Shown: piece by piece, positions 1-11,572 of the stretch
Layout: each line of letters opens with the position of its first letter
Numbering within the stretch: position 1 is the stretch's first letter
Assembly: GCA_022495005.1 (NCBI GenBank)
Contig: JAGYXB010000974.1
Span: 418,246-482,245 of the forward strand
Reading direction: 5' to 3'
Length of the DNA: 64,000 nucleotides
Origin: Rhyacophila brunnea
Lineage: Eukaryota; Arthropoda; Insecta; Trichoptera; Rhyacophilidae
The notes under the pieces: model-generated
Seen by the model: the letters and a program-made list of their open reading frames with translations, nothing else
Database searches by the model: none
What the model was told of the DNA's origin: nothing
Made by a program: the position numbers and the translations under genes

Positions 1-244
1 TTCTAGACCATTAACATTTTAAATTATATGATTGTATGGTATAATTTTTGATTATTGTGTGTTGATACTCGACTACTCCATAATTAAAGTAGATGTATTA
101 AAACTCGCTAATAATAAAAATTATAAGTACCCTTAATTTGATCGAAAACATAGTTTGAAAAACATTAATGTAGTGCTTAACGGTAGGTAGGAGGCCCGGT
201 AAAGATCCTATCCTGAGAGCCCGCTTCAGGGTGTGGGGGCTATG
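1..244. mobile_element. Truncated copy of a hAT-type MITE (CATGG family), right part
   Basis: The stretch ending in gggggctatg at 244 matches the right ends of the two complete copies at 14606-15002 and 20363-20766, including the conserved gcccgcttcag block near 222. Its left part lies outside the window. Family and hAT assignment are inferred from the complete copies, one of which has a perfect 8-bp target duplication. Confidence 0.6.
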
Positions 245-1102
245 GTTATGATACAAAATTTGTTTGTATTAAAAGTTATTTTATTGATATGCCACACTGA
301 TACTAACTATTGCGATACAATAAGCATAACTATTTCTTAGAATATTTTCAGAAATAAGATAAAAAAAATATAACCCCATTAATCATTGCGATCGCGCAAA
401 GTAGTACAATATATAATACAGTTATAATTAAAAGATGCTATCTTTCAATTGTGTGTTAGTCACAAATACTTATTTTTTATGTTATTTTATATTATAATAT
501 TCTATTGTAAAGTAAAAAGCAATCAATATTACTTCTATTGGTGATTGAATTATATTTTGTAGGTACACATTTTTTTATTTGTTAATAGTAAAACTAGTAA
601 ATTTTGAAGTTTATTTTTATATGTGAATTTAAATATATTGATTTGTCACAACTTCTTACGCGTATACTTAACCATTCATCCATCGTAGTAGTCAAGTTTT
701 AATGTGTAAAATGTAAAAAGCGTGTATCTACCTACATTGAGTTGTAATACAACATGAGATCGACGAGATTTAACCATTCCTATTTTATTTCCTTGACCAG
801 TTTACAAGAAAGATTTTTTTAAATTAACCTTGAGAAAACCCGTGTGGCCATGTCTTATTACATGATTCGTATCGCATCACTTACGGCCTGTCGTAGGAGT
901 GAAAGAAAGAGAAGTTGTGAATCCCCGCGCTTTTAACCGCGGGATAATTTTTCCTTACCGTGGCGAATCAGTCTCTTAGTACAGTAGAGTAATAGTTACT
1001 TTTTAACTGATACTTTTTTTTTATATACCGATATCAGGTATCGATACTCATTATTTCGATATGACGACCCTAGCAGTGAATAACCTAAAGAAGATCAGCG
1101 TA
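245..1102. other. AT-rich intergenic DNA, no gene seen
   Basis: Nothing codes convincingly on either strand. A short palindrome (cccgcg...cgcggg, about 924-944) is the only local structure noticed. Confidence 0.6.
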
Positions 1103-1379
1103 TCTATTCTATACAAAATGCTGCTATCGGCGGCTATCAATGGTAGTTTATCATATTTATGTATTGAGGTATTATAATTGTTGTAATAAGTTAGCCGTCT
1201 AAACTGTCATACTGTCTATCTCGCTCTAAACGTTAACCGAGCTAAGAGAAGTGCTGTTGAAATATAACACTTTTGACAGTTCAGACGATTAACTTATTGT
1301 AACAATTAACCGGCTTAACAAATGAATATGATAAACTACCCTTGATAGCCACCGATAGCCGCCTTGTGTATAGAATATT
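1103..1379. mobile_element. Palindromic MITE with arms of about 120 bp
   Basis: The left arm (tattctataca..., 1105 onward, then gcggctatca and agtttatcatatt) is repeated in reverse complement at the right end (gataaactaccc...gtatagaata, to 1377). The similarity continues inward through gttgtaataagttag / aacttattgtaacaat and actgtca / tgacagt. Arms are diverged by perhaps 10-15% by eye. No target duplication could be assigned with certainty. Superfamily unknown. Confidence 0.65.
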
Positions 1380-1679
1380 TAGATATTATTTATTTTATAT
1401 AGAGTATATTTTTTATGATGTTGAAAGGCAAGTGGTCTTGTTTACATTGTAACACTTGAGTATCCTCAGCCAGATGTAATACGTCTGTTCAACTTAAAGA
1501 ATGACAATGGTAGAGTTTGGTAGACCACTGCCAGTTTTGATACTGGATAGTAGATGGAGGGATGGGGGAATTTCAATTGCCACTAAAACAATGCTTGTGC
1601 AAATATTAATGTTTTTCATATTTTTGTAAGGTGTCTATGCATGTATATACCCTGAGGGTAAGGAAAAATAAGTCAATAG

Positions 1680-1984
1680 ATGCCTTCGAAATGTGATGTT
1701 GGCGCTGAATGCTTCGTATTTCTTGGAAAGAGGACAGGATAAACCAGTCAATCATCAAGAAACCGCAGATAAAGGAACGGCTCTTGACAATATATGTGAG
1801 ACGAATTCTGCAGTTTTTTGAACATGGAGAGACTGGTGGTTATAGGTAACCTCCAAGGAAGGCAAAGCAGTGGAAAAATGTATAGCGACCAAGTGAAAAA
1901 GATAGATAGATAGATGGATCGGGACAGCTTTCACTCTGCCCTATAAGACATAGAGGATCGAGAGAGATGGAAAGTCTCAGTCGC
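1680..1984 (+). pseudogene. Non-LTR (RTE-like) reverse transcriptase C-terminal relic, upstream part
   Basis: One plus-strand frame reads DAFEM-CWR-MLRISW, then KEDRINQSIIKK and ERLLTI. That pattern is typical of the region after the catalytic domain in RTE-like insect reverse transcriptases (AFEMWCYRRMLRISW...). A second frame gives DRDSFHSAL-DIEDRERWK, resembling the usual C-terminal D-RWR motif. Several stops and frameshifts break it. The sequence is interrupted at TTAA 1985 by a foldback element and resumes at 3376. Confidence 0.7.
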
Positions 1985-3375
1985 TTAAGGGGGGACATGC
2001 TCGTCGAAGGTCAAAATTGAGTTTTTATTGTATTTTCAAACCATGATCCTGGACACTCCTTAAACGTTGTAGATAATCTATTTATATAATTTTGAAGCCT
2101 TATTATCCTTTATAGTTATTTTAAACATTTGATGACTGCATAAAGTATTTTTGTTACATAAAATAGTATTTTTTTAAACCTCTAGCTCTAATGTTTTAGA
2201 ATATAGTCATATTTCGGTACATAACTGTGCAGTGGTGTTAAGATTTTTTACATTTATTAATTTTTAAACGCATTTATAAAACTATTAGCATAATTTATTA
2301 CGAGATAATTTTTGTAAAATATTCACAATAAAAAATTATATTGATAATCTCTGTGATCCCAAATTTGACAAGAATTAGGCATTTTATTATTCAAAAAATC
2401 GACAAGATTAACACATTTGAAGATAATTCTAAAGATACTAATTATAAGCTATGTCTTTGACCATTCAAGTGTGATAAAAATTTTATGAATAATGATTGCT
2501 TTATAATAATTATTGACCTAAGAATAAGGTAGTGTTTTTTTGAAATACGCCATTTCTTTTGTCATTCCCTAGTGGTTAAGCTACAACATACGGCCGTAGC
2601 CATAAATTGACAAACTATAATTAAAGTAGGGAGTAAAATTATGTTAACGCGTGTTTGAACATGTACCTAACCGAATTTTTTTTTATTTTTTTTTAAACGG
2701 TACATGTTCCGCGCGTTAATATCATTTTACTCCCACTTAATTATAGTTTGTCAATTTATAACTACGGCCGTATGTTGTAGCTTAACCACTGGGGAATGAC
2801 AAAAGAAATGGCGTATTTCAAAAAAACACTACCTTATTCTTAGGTCAATAATTATTATAAAGCAATCATTATTCATAAGATCTTTATCACAATTGAATGG
2901 TCAAAGACATAGCTTATAATAAGTATCTTTAGAATCATCTTCAAATGTGTTAATCTTGCCGATTTTTTGAATAATAAAATGCCTAATTCTTGTCAAATTT
3001 GGGATCACAGAGATTATCAATATAATTTTTTCTCGTGAATATTTTACAAAAATTATCTCGTAATAAATATACTAATAGTTTCATAAATGCGTTTAAAAAT
3101 TAATAAACGTAAAAAATCTTAACACCACTGCACAGTTATGTACCGAAATATGACTATATTCTAAAACATTAGAGCGAGAGGTTTAAAAGAATGCTATTTT
3201 ATGTAACAAAAATACTTTATGCAGTCATCAAATGTTTAAAATAACTATAAAGGATAATAAGGCTTCAAAATTATATAAATAGATTATCTGCAACGTTTAA
3301 GGAGTGTCCAGGATCATGGTTTGAAAATACAATAAAAACTCAATTTTGACCTTCGACGAGCATGTCCCCCCTTAA
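1985..3375. mobile_element. Large foldback element (1383 bp) with TTAA target duplication
   Basis: Two arms of about 680 bp are near-perfect reverse complements. The element starts ggggggacatgctcgtcg at 1989 and ends with its complement at 3371. The spacer is an AT run around 2673-2696. TTAA flanks both sides (1985-1988 and 3372-3375), the duplication used by piggyBac-like transposases. There is no coding capacity. It sits inside a reverse transcriptase relic, whose similarity resumes after the right TTAA, so this is a genuine insertion. The TIR does not look like the standard piggyBac CCCTTT end, so the mobilising enzyme is uncertain. Confidence 0.9.
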
Positions 3376-3450
3376 AAGATTACATAATTTCAAGGTGGTT
3401 ACGATTTTCAGCTATGAGGGAACGACCAAGAAGAAAGAGAGATAGTATCT
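3376..3450 (+). pseudogene. Non-LTR (RTE-like) relic, downstream part
   Basis: After the foldback element, gattttcagctatgaggg followed by aacgaccaagaagaaag resembles the conserved tail of RTE-like retrotransposons (SNEGTT-like peptide and polypurine run). It is read as the continuation of the relic at 1680-1984. Confidence 0.5.
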
Positions 3451-4675
3451 TCAATTGAAGTTGGAGATGCCTGAACTAGATGATTGCAACTTTATCCTTT
3501 ATTTTAGTCTTGCATTCAATCACAAGCAATTCATGAGACAAATTATTATTCGTCTATCCCACGTACTAAGATTATAATTTATAATATTATTTTTATTAAC
3601 ACTTATGTTAATTAACATTTATTATCTGATGGCAACATTGCTCAGTAATTATTTAATTACCTGCCATAAAAAAAATTAAAATATGACAAAGTTTTTATCA
3701 CTTTTTTATTAAGATACAAACATCAATTTGGTGATATCATAATTCATACTTTTGCAAGCTGTTTGCGTTTATATTTTATGTTAGTCAGAGTTTTTGCGGT
3801 TTTTAATCTTAGGTTTTACGACGCAATATCTATAATCCTTTACGCATTGACCCATTATTGTATTATTAAAAAGTTATTATATATTTTTAAGTATTTAATA
3901 CATCCACACAATCTTCCAGTTATTAAATAAAATAATAACAACGGGATAGAATAATTAATTAACGCTATTAAGGAACTATGCAATCGTTTTTTTTATATTA
4001 TTTTATGACGCGGGTACTATCACCATTTATTTTAAATCTTTACTCAGAGTTTATTAATAAAGAATCATTAATAAAATTGATGATTAATGGTAGATGGATA
4101 ATTAACAGAGGCTTCTTGAAAAACTATTAAATAAAATTACCAATTGCCACTGAATCTTGCGATATTTTTGGCTCAGCCGAATATCAAGGCGTTTCAGTGT
4201 GTCTAGTGTTTCTGAGGGAGTTTGGGCTTCAAGTGTAAATTGTAATTTTTTATTTTTGAAAATGTAAATTTTAATACTACATGATTAATTGTAATAATAA
4301 ATCTAATGGATTTAAGTTTTGTACTGTTCCAAGAATTTAAATTCAAATTCCATCAAGTAGGTACTTGCTATGTTATTATGTAAACGTACAGCTAAATAAG
4401 TCTGAGATGAGACTTAGTAGCTAAATAATAAAATAATAAAAAATAAGTAAGACTATCCAAAAAGTGTTTTTATTGTTGTTGGTAAACAAAATATTGAAGA
4501 TATCTGTCTTCTTGTATATTGAGGGCAGATTTGTAAATATAATGGAGCAAGTAATTTTCTTGGTTATCGTCTATATGGACGCTGGAGCCCAGACCTTTGA
4601 GATTAAAATCAGGAATTCAACGAATATGACACAAGATTTGTGAATGTAACATTCTATAATATTGAATAAACATTT
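3451..4675. other. AT-rich intergenic DNA, no gene seen
   Basis: No credible reading frame, repeat or RNA gene was recognised here. Confidence 0.5.
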
Positions 4676-4975
4676 CATGCATACACACTAGAAAAAAATA
4701 TATTGTAGAAAAAATACGTCACCCGACAGGACTTGAACCAGTATCTTCTACCTACCTTAATTTAATATACTAAAACCGATAGCCAAGATTATAACGCAAT
4801 TTGATAAGCATTTCATCTAACAACTACTAGTTAAAATCGTCGTAATTTAATAACATGCCAGTAGCTTAATTGTAAAAACATACTGGCGTGAATCCAGCTG
4901 ATACAGGTTCAAGTCCCGTTGGGTGTCGTATTTTTTCTCTACAAAATGATTTTTTCTAGTGCGTATATGCATGAG
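4676..4975. mobile_element. Inverted element with tRNA-like arms
   Basis: The left end (catgcatacacactagaaaaaa) and right end (ttttttctagtgcgtatatgcatg) are inverted copies. Inside each arm lies a tRNA-like T-arm: minus-strand ggttcaagtcctgtcggg (about 4725-4742) and plus-strand ggttcaagtcccgttggg (about 4906-4923). An A-box-like agcttaattgtaaa precedes the right one. The two pol III-type modules therefore diverge in inverted orientation. It may be a SINE dimer or a MITE that captured tRNA sequence. A related segment (aaaaccgatagccaa) recurs near 45096. Confidence 0.6.
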
Positions 4976-6189
4976 ATGTTTTCAAATTATGTATATTCAA
5001 TTAACATCAAGATTGAGATGGCAAGAAGCACTTTTCAAAAAATGAAACATCTCTTCTGCAATTATTGAGACACAGATTTGGGAGGGCAATTTTTTTCGAC
5101 CTTGTCCGATCCTAATAGGATCATATGGGCTTCCACAGAGTGGAGGTTTTTATTAACAAATTTTGTTTTTACGAGAAATGGATGTCAGCCACTTGCTCAA
5201 CCTATTAGGTCCATACTCTGACTCATACACAAATTGAAAAACAATATGTGTACCTGCACTAACAAGATGTCAGATCTTGTGTCGTTTGGTTGTAGAATCC
5301 AGCATCTATTAATTGTATGCAGAAGGAATTAAAAAAAACCCCTACCTAAGCCAAATCATAATAGATTAGGTGTGCTATTAATTGGCGATCCGACAAAATA
5401 GTGCACATACTTATCTGTTTTTGTTGAATTAAAAATACATATTACAGATGGTGTTGATTAGCTTTTTTATTCATTAAACCTTGTATATAACACAGCTTAA
5501 TCGATAAAAAAATATTCTTCTATCCATAAAATATCTAAAATTATGCATGGTTTAATGGTACTATTTTACAGATATTTTACGAATATTTACTGACTATTAT
5601 CTATTATGACTTATGCAGGGTTCAATTGAATTTTAAAAAACTATCACACGCTATCTACATAATATTATTGTCTTAGTTCAATGAAAACAGATATGTTTGA
5701 CTGACAATGTTTTGTATGTACTATTTATGTCGGATCTTAACAGCATACCCTCCACCCTTCGCTACTGAGTATTCGATACTATGAATTAGTATCTTAGTGT
5801 TAACATTTTTAATTTTAATGTAGTTTTTTTAATATTTAATGTTTTCATATCAATATATTTTAGATAACAAACGGTTGGGTTAACTTAATTAACAATTAAC
5901 TCTGAATTGGTATGCTGGCCGATAAACCATTTCATAGACCGCAAGGAAGTGTTATCTAAAGTTTGTCATCCAGGCTTCCGCTGTGACTAAAAATAATATA
6001 TGCTAATTATATAATTGTTAATTTGAAGTTATCTCCAATTGTCAGATTCTCAGGAATACAATGATAACACATTATAATTATATGTCAGCATAACATGAGG
6101 AAACATCAGTGATGTTGTGCTAAATAAAACTGTGCCGGGTCGTAGTTTTCAAAAATATATCGTCCACTTTTTAGGCACAAGTTTTAATA
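4976..6189. other. AT-rich intergenic DNA, no gene seen
   Basis: No supported feature was found. Confidence 0.5.
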
Positions 6190-6603
6190 TTTCGACGGAT
6201 ATGCCCTGAAAATTTCGGTGACATGTAAATTGTACGCAAAACATTTAACCGTGGCACAGTTCGCCGTGAGCTTTCTTCAATGTAATTCAATATGAACATC
6301 AATTCAATTTTCATAGCTGATTTTGACAAAATTCATGAATTCAAGAATTAAAACCTAACATAACCAAACAAATAATCCAGTAGGTATATCGGCTATTTTC
6401 AAAATTCGTTTGCTGCTGGCTTTCTGTAAAGTGTAAACCAACAATAACCGTGTTTTATTTAGACATGAATTTTATGTTAGTACTATACGACCCAAAGAGT
6501 TTGGACGGTCTTTAATATACGGCCAAATATTTTGATACAACATTTCACGATGAAGTGTGATACGGCGAACTACATAAGTACAAATTTCCCGACACGGTTT
6601 AGT
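6190..6603. mobile_element. Copy A of a CCTAA-containing MITE family
   Basis: It is collinear with 13196-13564 and 25357-25715. Shared blocks are gtggcacagttcg, the internal aaaacctaacataacc, atatcggctattttc, gtgttttatttagacatga, and a right end near cgacacgg. Short reading frames across it are not conserved between copies and are considered spurious. No clear target duplication is visible for this copy. Confidence 0.7.
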
Positions 6604-6841
6604 GTGCGGTGGCAATTTAGTCATGCCAATTGTCTAATTAAAAGAATAGAAAACACACATGTAAATATGTTCAATATGGCTAGTCAATTTATTGAATTGT
6701 TACATACTGAAAACAGTAATTGATATACCTAGCGGTAAGTGCATTTTTCAAAATAAAACGCCTTCTTTGCAATTCAGACCTCAAGTTAGATCTGAAACTG
6801 TGTATGATTCGATGTTATATCATGTCATATTCGTTTATATG

Positions 6842-7013
6842 ACATATAGCAGTGGTCTTCAAACTGTGTTCTGCGAGTCAAAAAAAAAATCGACAAATCG
6901 ACCTAGACTTCGATAAGATATATTTTTATAAGGATGGGATAGGGTCCCCGAAAAAAACTTATAATTCTAAAGGTTCCGTGAGTCGACAAAGTTTGAAGAC
7001 CACTGGCATATAG
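6842..7013. mobile_element. Small hAT-type MITE (156 bp)
   Basis: The terminal inverted repeats are cagtggtcttcaaact (6850) and agtttgaagaccactg (ending 7005). Flanking octamers acatatag (6842-6849) and gcatatag (7006-7013) match at 7 of 8 bases, as expected for a hAT insertion. There is no coding capacity. Confidence 0.85.
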
Positions 7014-7341
7014 CAAGGCCCATTATTGACTATAAATAGCCAGGCCTTAGCACGAAACTGTGAACTTCTAAAGTAGTGCTAGTTATTTGTCATACTTTAC
7101 ATACTGAATACAATATGGTAAACTGTTTATAGAAAATAATGACTGTTTCATATTTAAATAAATAGTGATACTTACTTCAATTAATTTTAATGAAATATTC
7201 TATTGAAAATCTTCATTTACTTTGAATAGGTTACATTGCATTCTAAGATAATCAATAACTATCACTACCTACCAGTAGCGAGGGGTGGAGGTAGACTGTT
7301 AAGTTTCGACGAAACCGTTCTAACCCAGAATAGGTCATGGC

Positions 7342-7410
7342 CAATGTTCCCTCTAAGGTGTGCGCGCGCACATCTACCAAAATGTGTCCGCACACATGTT
7401 TTCATCCCCC
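7342..7410 (+). repeat. Possible single end of a hAT element
   Basis: caatgttccctctaaggtg followed by alternating cgcgcgcaca resembles a family of hAT termini that begin CAGTGTTCCCTCTAA. No matching opposite end was found nearby, so this is at best a fragment. Confidence 0.3.
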
Positions 7411-7581
7411 GCACAGTCCTCACATAAAAATATTGTAAAAGAAAGCAAACAATTCAAGTGAACAATACGATTACTTGGACAGTTACATATAGTATTATAA
7501 TTATACTTATTAATTAGGTATAGAAAACTTATCCCCTAAAAATGACAAAAAGGAGTGGATGTGATCGTGCAAATGCGATAA

Positions 7582-8206
7582 TTAAGGCGAAGTCTTCACT
7601 GAGCCTTTTTTAAAGAGGCACCTAGCGGAAAAATACGAAGCTTGCAATTTGAGACATTTTTTTGATAATTTACAATTTCAACTGTATTAATGAATAAATA
7701 TGTATCTGAAAACATTAAAAATAAAAATATTTTTTATTTTAAGTCAAAGACAAACTTACAATTGTAAAAAATGTAATAAAATGTGAATTTGTTCTATCGG
7801 TCCGCACCCTATTATTACATATATTTTATGGTCATATTTATTATTAAAATTTAGTTTATTAAGTTTTCTAAGCATCACCTAAGCGATTTTTGACAAATTC
7901 ATAGTTTTAATATTTTTTATATCTATTTTTTGAAATTGAATTGAATCAAATCAATTATCAAAATATATGTAATAATAGGGTGCGGACCGATAGAACAAAT
8001 TCACATTTTATTACATTTTTTACAATTGTAAGTTTGTCTTTGACTTAAAATAAAAAATATTTTTTATTTTTAATGTTTTCAGATACATATTTATTCATTA
8101 ATACAGTTGAAATTGTAAATTATCAAAAAAATGTATCAAATTGCAAGCTTCGTATTTTTCCGCTAGGTGCCTCTTTAAAAAAGGCTCAGTGAAGACTTCG
8201 CCTTAA
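7582..8206. mobile_element. Second TTAA foldback element (617 bp)
   Basis: The arms ggcgaagtcttcactgagcc (7586) and ggctcagtgaagacttcgcc (ending 8202) are the outer ends of a near-perfect palindrome centred near 7894. TTAA lies at 7582-7585 and 8203-8206. Each arm contains cctagcggaaaaatacgaag and ggtgcggaccgatagaac or its complement. It is non-coding. One-armed relatives are at 8600-8655 and 43329-43640. Confidence 0.9.
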
Positions 8207-8599
8207 GAAGAAATCCTGCGATAAATTTAAATTGGAATGGCTCTCTGGAATCTTCAAAACAGAAAAAATGCCATCTTCAATGCATTCGCAAAAAGTAAGA
8301 ATTGGTGATTTATAATATTTGTTTATTCGGAAACAGATGATTGTCAAACGCATCATATGCTTCGCAAGAAGAATAATTCACGTCTGGAAAGAAGTGAATT
8401 GAATGGAGGTTGTATCTTTTAAAAATGCATTTAAGTCAAAAAGGATTCTTTAGGATGCCATGATTGAAAACCATCCCTCGTGAAGACAGGAAAAAATGTC
8501 TCAAGTCTCAGTTATCTTTGATTTTAAATAAAACACCATTTTCTTTTTAATATTTTTTAGATTCTTAGATATTAAAGAAGTAATTAAAACACTTAAATG

Positions 8600-8655
8600 T
8601 GAATTCTTAAAAAAATCTCAAATTGCAAGCTTTGTATTTTTCCGCTAGGTGGCGT
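8600..8655. repeat. One-arm fragment of the 7586-8202 foldback family
   Basis: attgcaagctttgtattttt then ccgctaggtgg matches the distal arm of the neighbouring foldback and ends at a TTAA-containing ccttaa. The partner arm is missing. Confidence 0.6.
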
Positions 8656-9947
8656 ACTCACCTTAATGATACAAAGTAACCAATAGCACTGTTGGAGTTT
8701 ATTTAATTCATGCATAATCGTTTTTGAAAACAATATGTGCATATTGTGGTCAATACAATGGGGTTTATTGATAACAATTTAATGATTGTAAAACCGGAGA
8801 AAGGAAGACTCTTGATGATTTTGACCGCAACCTCAGATAATTTTTATTCCCAGCAGGAAGGACATTACGACATTGGCTTGGTAGTCATTCTTGTGACGTC
8901 ACAGTGAGTTTAAATTCCATACTACGACAAACGAAAATAATAATATTGTTAATGAAAGAGTTTTTCTACTACTGTTAGCGAGTGATAAGCGATTATTGGT
9001 CAGGTGTTCTCAACCCTAGTAAAGATGGCGTGTTGTAGTTATACGAATTACGTGTTGAAAAATTCGTATCCAAAAATGGATTTAACATGTAAATGTAAAT
9101 GATAAATTTAATAATAACAGAATTCGGTAGAATATTGGACAGATCATGGGCTTGCTGTCAAAAGTTAGTAAGATGATAATTTAGGTATTTAGAGTTAACT
9201 ACGAATTATGTGTATATATTATATAAATATGTATGCTAAAAAAAGGGAACATCTGATATATTATAGAACATGTACAAAAAGCATAAAGAAATTAGCATTA
9301 TGCCTGATTTTATAGAGAGCATATTGAACTTAAAATTGCAATAACTCCATAATATGATTTCGTGACTTACCAAATTTTGGCAGTAACCCCATGGATAAAA
9401 ATAATATAATATGAATAATTAATTATGTACGAATTATAATAATCAATTATAAACTATATGTGCTTGTGGCGGATTCTGCTACATTTTGTAAAATTTTTTT
9501 GTCTGAAAAAAGACATGCGAGACCAAATTTAAATACAAAATATAAATATAAGTATCAGGGTAGCATGATGTGCGAGGAGGTGTTTGATTATGAGGTAAAT
9601 GAACGTGGAAAAAATATTAAAATAACACTAGATACAGATAAGAGATTAGTGAAATAGTTTTCTTATCGGATCAATAAATTTATTATAAGACTGTTTTAAA
9701 AATATGTTGATGTTCATTAAGTCTTTTTCCGGTATGTGTGTGTGGTGTTCGGAGAAGGTGAATTTTCTCCCAGTATTATTGGTGGGATACATAATATAAT
9801 TAAGTTTCATATCGATATATATTATATATCATGATAACACTGAAGTTAATGGTCACACCAAATCAACCACCTCGCATCACACCTGGTCTTAATCGCTAAT
9901 ATCACCCTACATTTTGATGTGAAGCATCAGTATTTTTATGACTAGGA
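8656..9947. other. AT-rich intergenic DNA
   Basis: No gene was recognised. caggtgttctcaaccctag at about 9001 resembles a lone hAT terminus, without a partner. A 65-codon frame at 9460-9657 has no recognisable motif and no flanking support. Confidence 0.4.
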
Positions 9948-10040
9948 ATGTCTCAGCAGCAGCAGTTTTCCATGACTGTAAGTAATGAAGACCCATCGGG
10001 TGAGGAGTACTTCAATGAATATTGTGCTCCGATCAGTTAA
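9948..10040 (+). CDS. Possible short coding exon (30 codons)
   Basis: An ATG at 9948 opens MSQQQQFSMT, then VSNEDPSGEEYFNE and a stop at 10038-10040. Codon use is less AT-biased than the surroundings. The sequence ACT|GTAAGT inside it (GT at about 9978) is a textbook splice donor, so the true exon could end there and the rest be intron. tttttatgactag just upstream of the ATG could be a weak acceptor. I do not recognise the peptide; it may simply be chance. Confidence 0.2.
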   Translation: MSQQQQFSMTVSNEDPSGEEYFNEYCAPIS

Positions 10041-10914
10041 ATTACATATTTGTGGTGAGGAGTGTTCAATGGAAAATTTCGAGACTTTTCCTAATGCTGT
10101 ACAGATATTGTCTTGACTTTATCCCATTTTACTTTCTATTTGGCATGCTGATATATACATAATATAACAATAAATTAGAAGATAATATCTTTGTTAACCT
10201 ATATGTTTTTTTTCGACGTACACGTGATGTAATTGAGAACTCATTGATGTGGATTTGTTATATCTCTAAATTACTATCTTATATATCATAAGCACCAGTA
10301 TTTTATTCTATCAAAGCGTAGAACTAACCTGCTATTGGCGATGCCAATTTTGGAGTGCGCAAGCGTATTCAACCACATTGCTTAAAATATCGATTTATTC
10401 TACTTATGTGAGGGAAAATTAAGATGTACCTACGTTGTAACTTCCAATAAATTAAACCTTCTTCAGTGATTATGGTATAACCGGCTTCTGGCAGTCTCAT
10501 TAGCTGTTAGCTTCAATTTAACTAATAATGATATTATTCAGTAGTATCGATGAGTCGCAGGTGATGCGACACTTGCCCCTTCTGTGTTGACTGCATTATA
10601 AATAAAAGTATACTTATTGTACGCTGTCTATGTTCTAAGTTGTAAAATGAATATCATTGTTTGTAATATATATTTTTGATCGTGTGGCTTCATCCCTCAA
10701 ACATATTTGTTATTTTAATACGGTCTGTTTAATTCACTCTTCCTCATTTGTTACCATCCTCGAATTATACTTTTTTCTTACTGATTGTATTATTAACTTT
10801 GTAACATATTATGTTTTCTATGTGATTGGAAAAAATATAAATGCTATAATATAGTAAACGCATTAAACTTATAATTCTTAATGCCCACAATGTGTTAAAA
10901 TGCATAATGAAATT
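10041..10914. other. AT-rich intergenic DNA, no gene seen
   Basis: No supported feature was found. Short overlapping frames on both strands around 10657-11022 have no recognisable motif. Confidence 0.5.
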
Positions 10915-11175
10915 AAACGTCAAAATAGTTGGCACGCACTGTATTTCGTCCGTCACTTTAAGGGCACTTCGCGTCCGCAACCAAAATGGTGTGTCGAAAT
11001 TGACGATTTCAAATCCATTCAAACGTCAGTCCGCGTATTCGAACGCAAACCGATGGTGTGGGTGCCCCTACGTTCGTTTTCGTAATCCATTCATAATTTC
11101 GTGCAACTGCTTAGCCGCGATGCCCATTCATAAATGCGCGTTTATCGCGTGTGTAGTAAGAAATGTTTGCGGTTT
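10915..11175. other. CpG-rich block in AT-rich surroundings
   Basis: CpG dinucleotides are frequent (gtccgtcac, cttcgcgtccgc, cagtccgcgtattcg, tagccgcgatgcc, tttatcgcgtgtgtag) compared with flanking DNA. Open frames exist on both strands (a 110-codon plus-strand frame is the longest) but none shows a known motif. It could be a first exon or promoter of an unseen gene, or an old repeat. Confidence 0.3.
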
Positions 11176-11572
11176 TTGTAATTTTGATAAGCTACTCCTA
11201 AATGTCATTCATAAACGTAGGTAGGATAAAATCGTAATAAAATAATAAAAGAAAGTCTCAGTGCATACAGATAACTGAGATAAACAACTAGTATGACGTT
11301 ACGAATGCATGGATTGATAAATACAGCACTGTTGATCATGAAAAGTGACGCTAGTTCGTTTTTTATTATTTTGATAAATTGTCAACTGTGCATATGATTC
11401 ATATTTAGTTTGTTTTACACAACGTCGATCATCTTTGCATTATACCTACAATACGCGAAAAATAAAAACGTGTAAATCTAAGAAATGATTAAACTTTAAA
11501 TACTGATACGTTACTTACCTCAATTGCATGAAACCGTCGCTTGGTTAAAGAATATACCTATAACTCGGTATA

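Noticed and set aside
10657..11224. Overlapping frames of 61-110 codons on both strands
   Set aside because: No motif, no splice context; CpG-rich composition alone keeps several frames open, so only the composition was reported.
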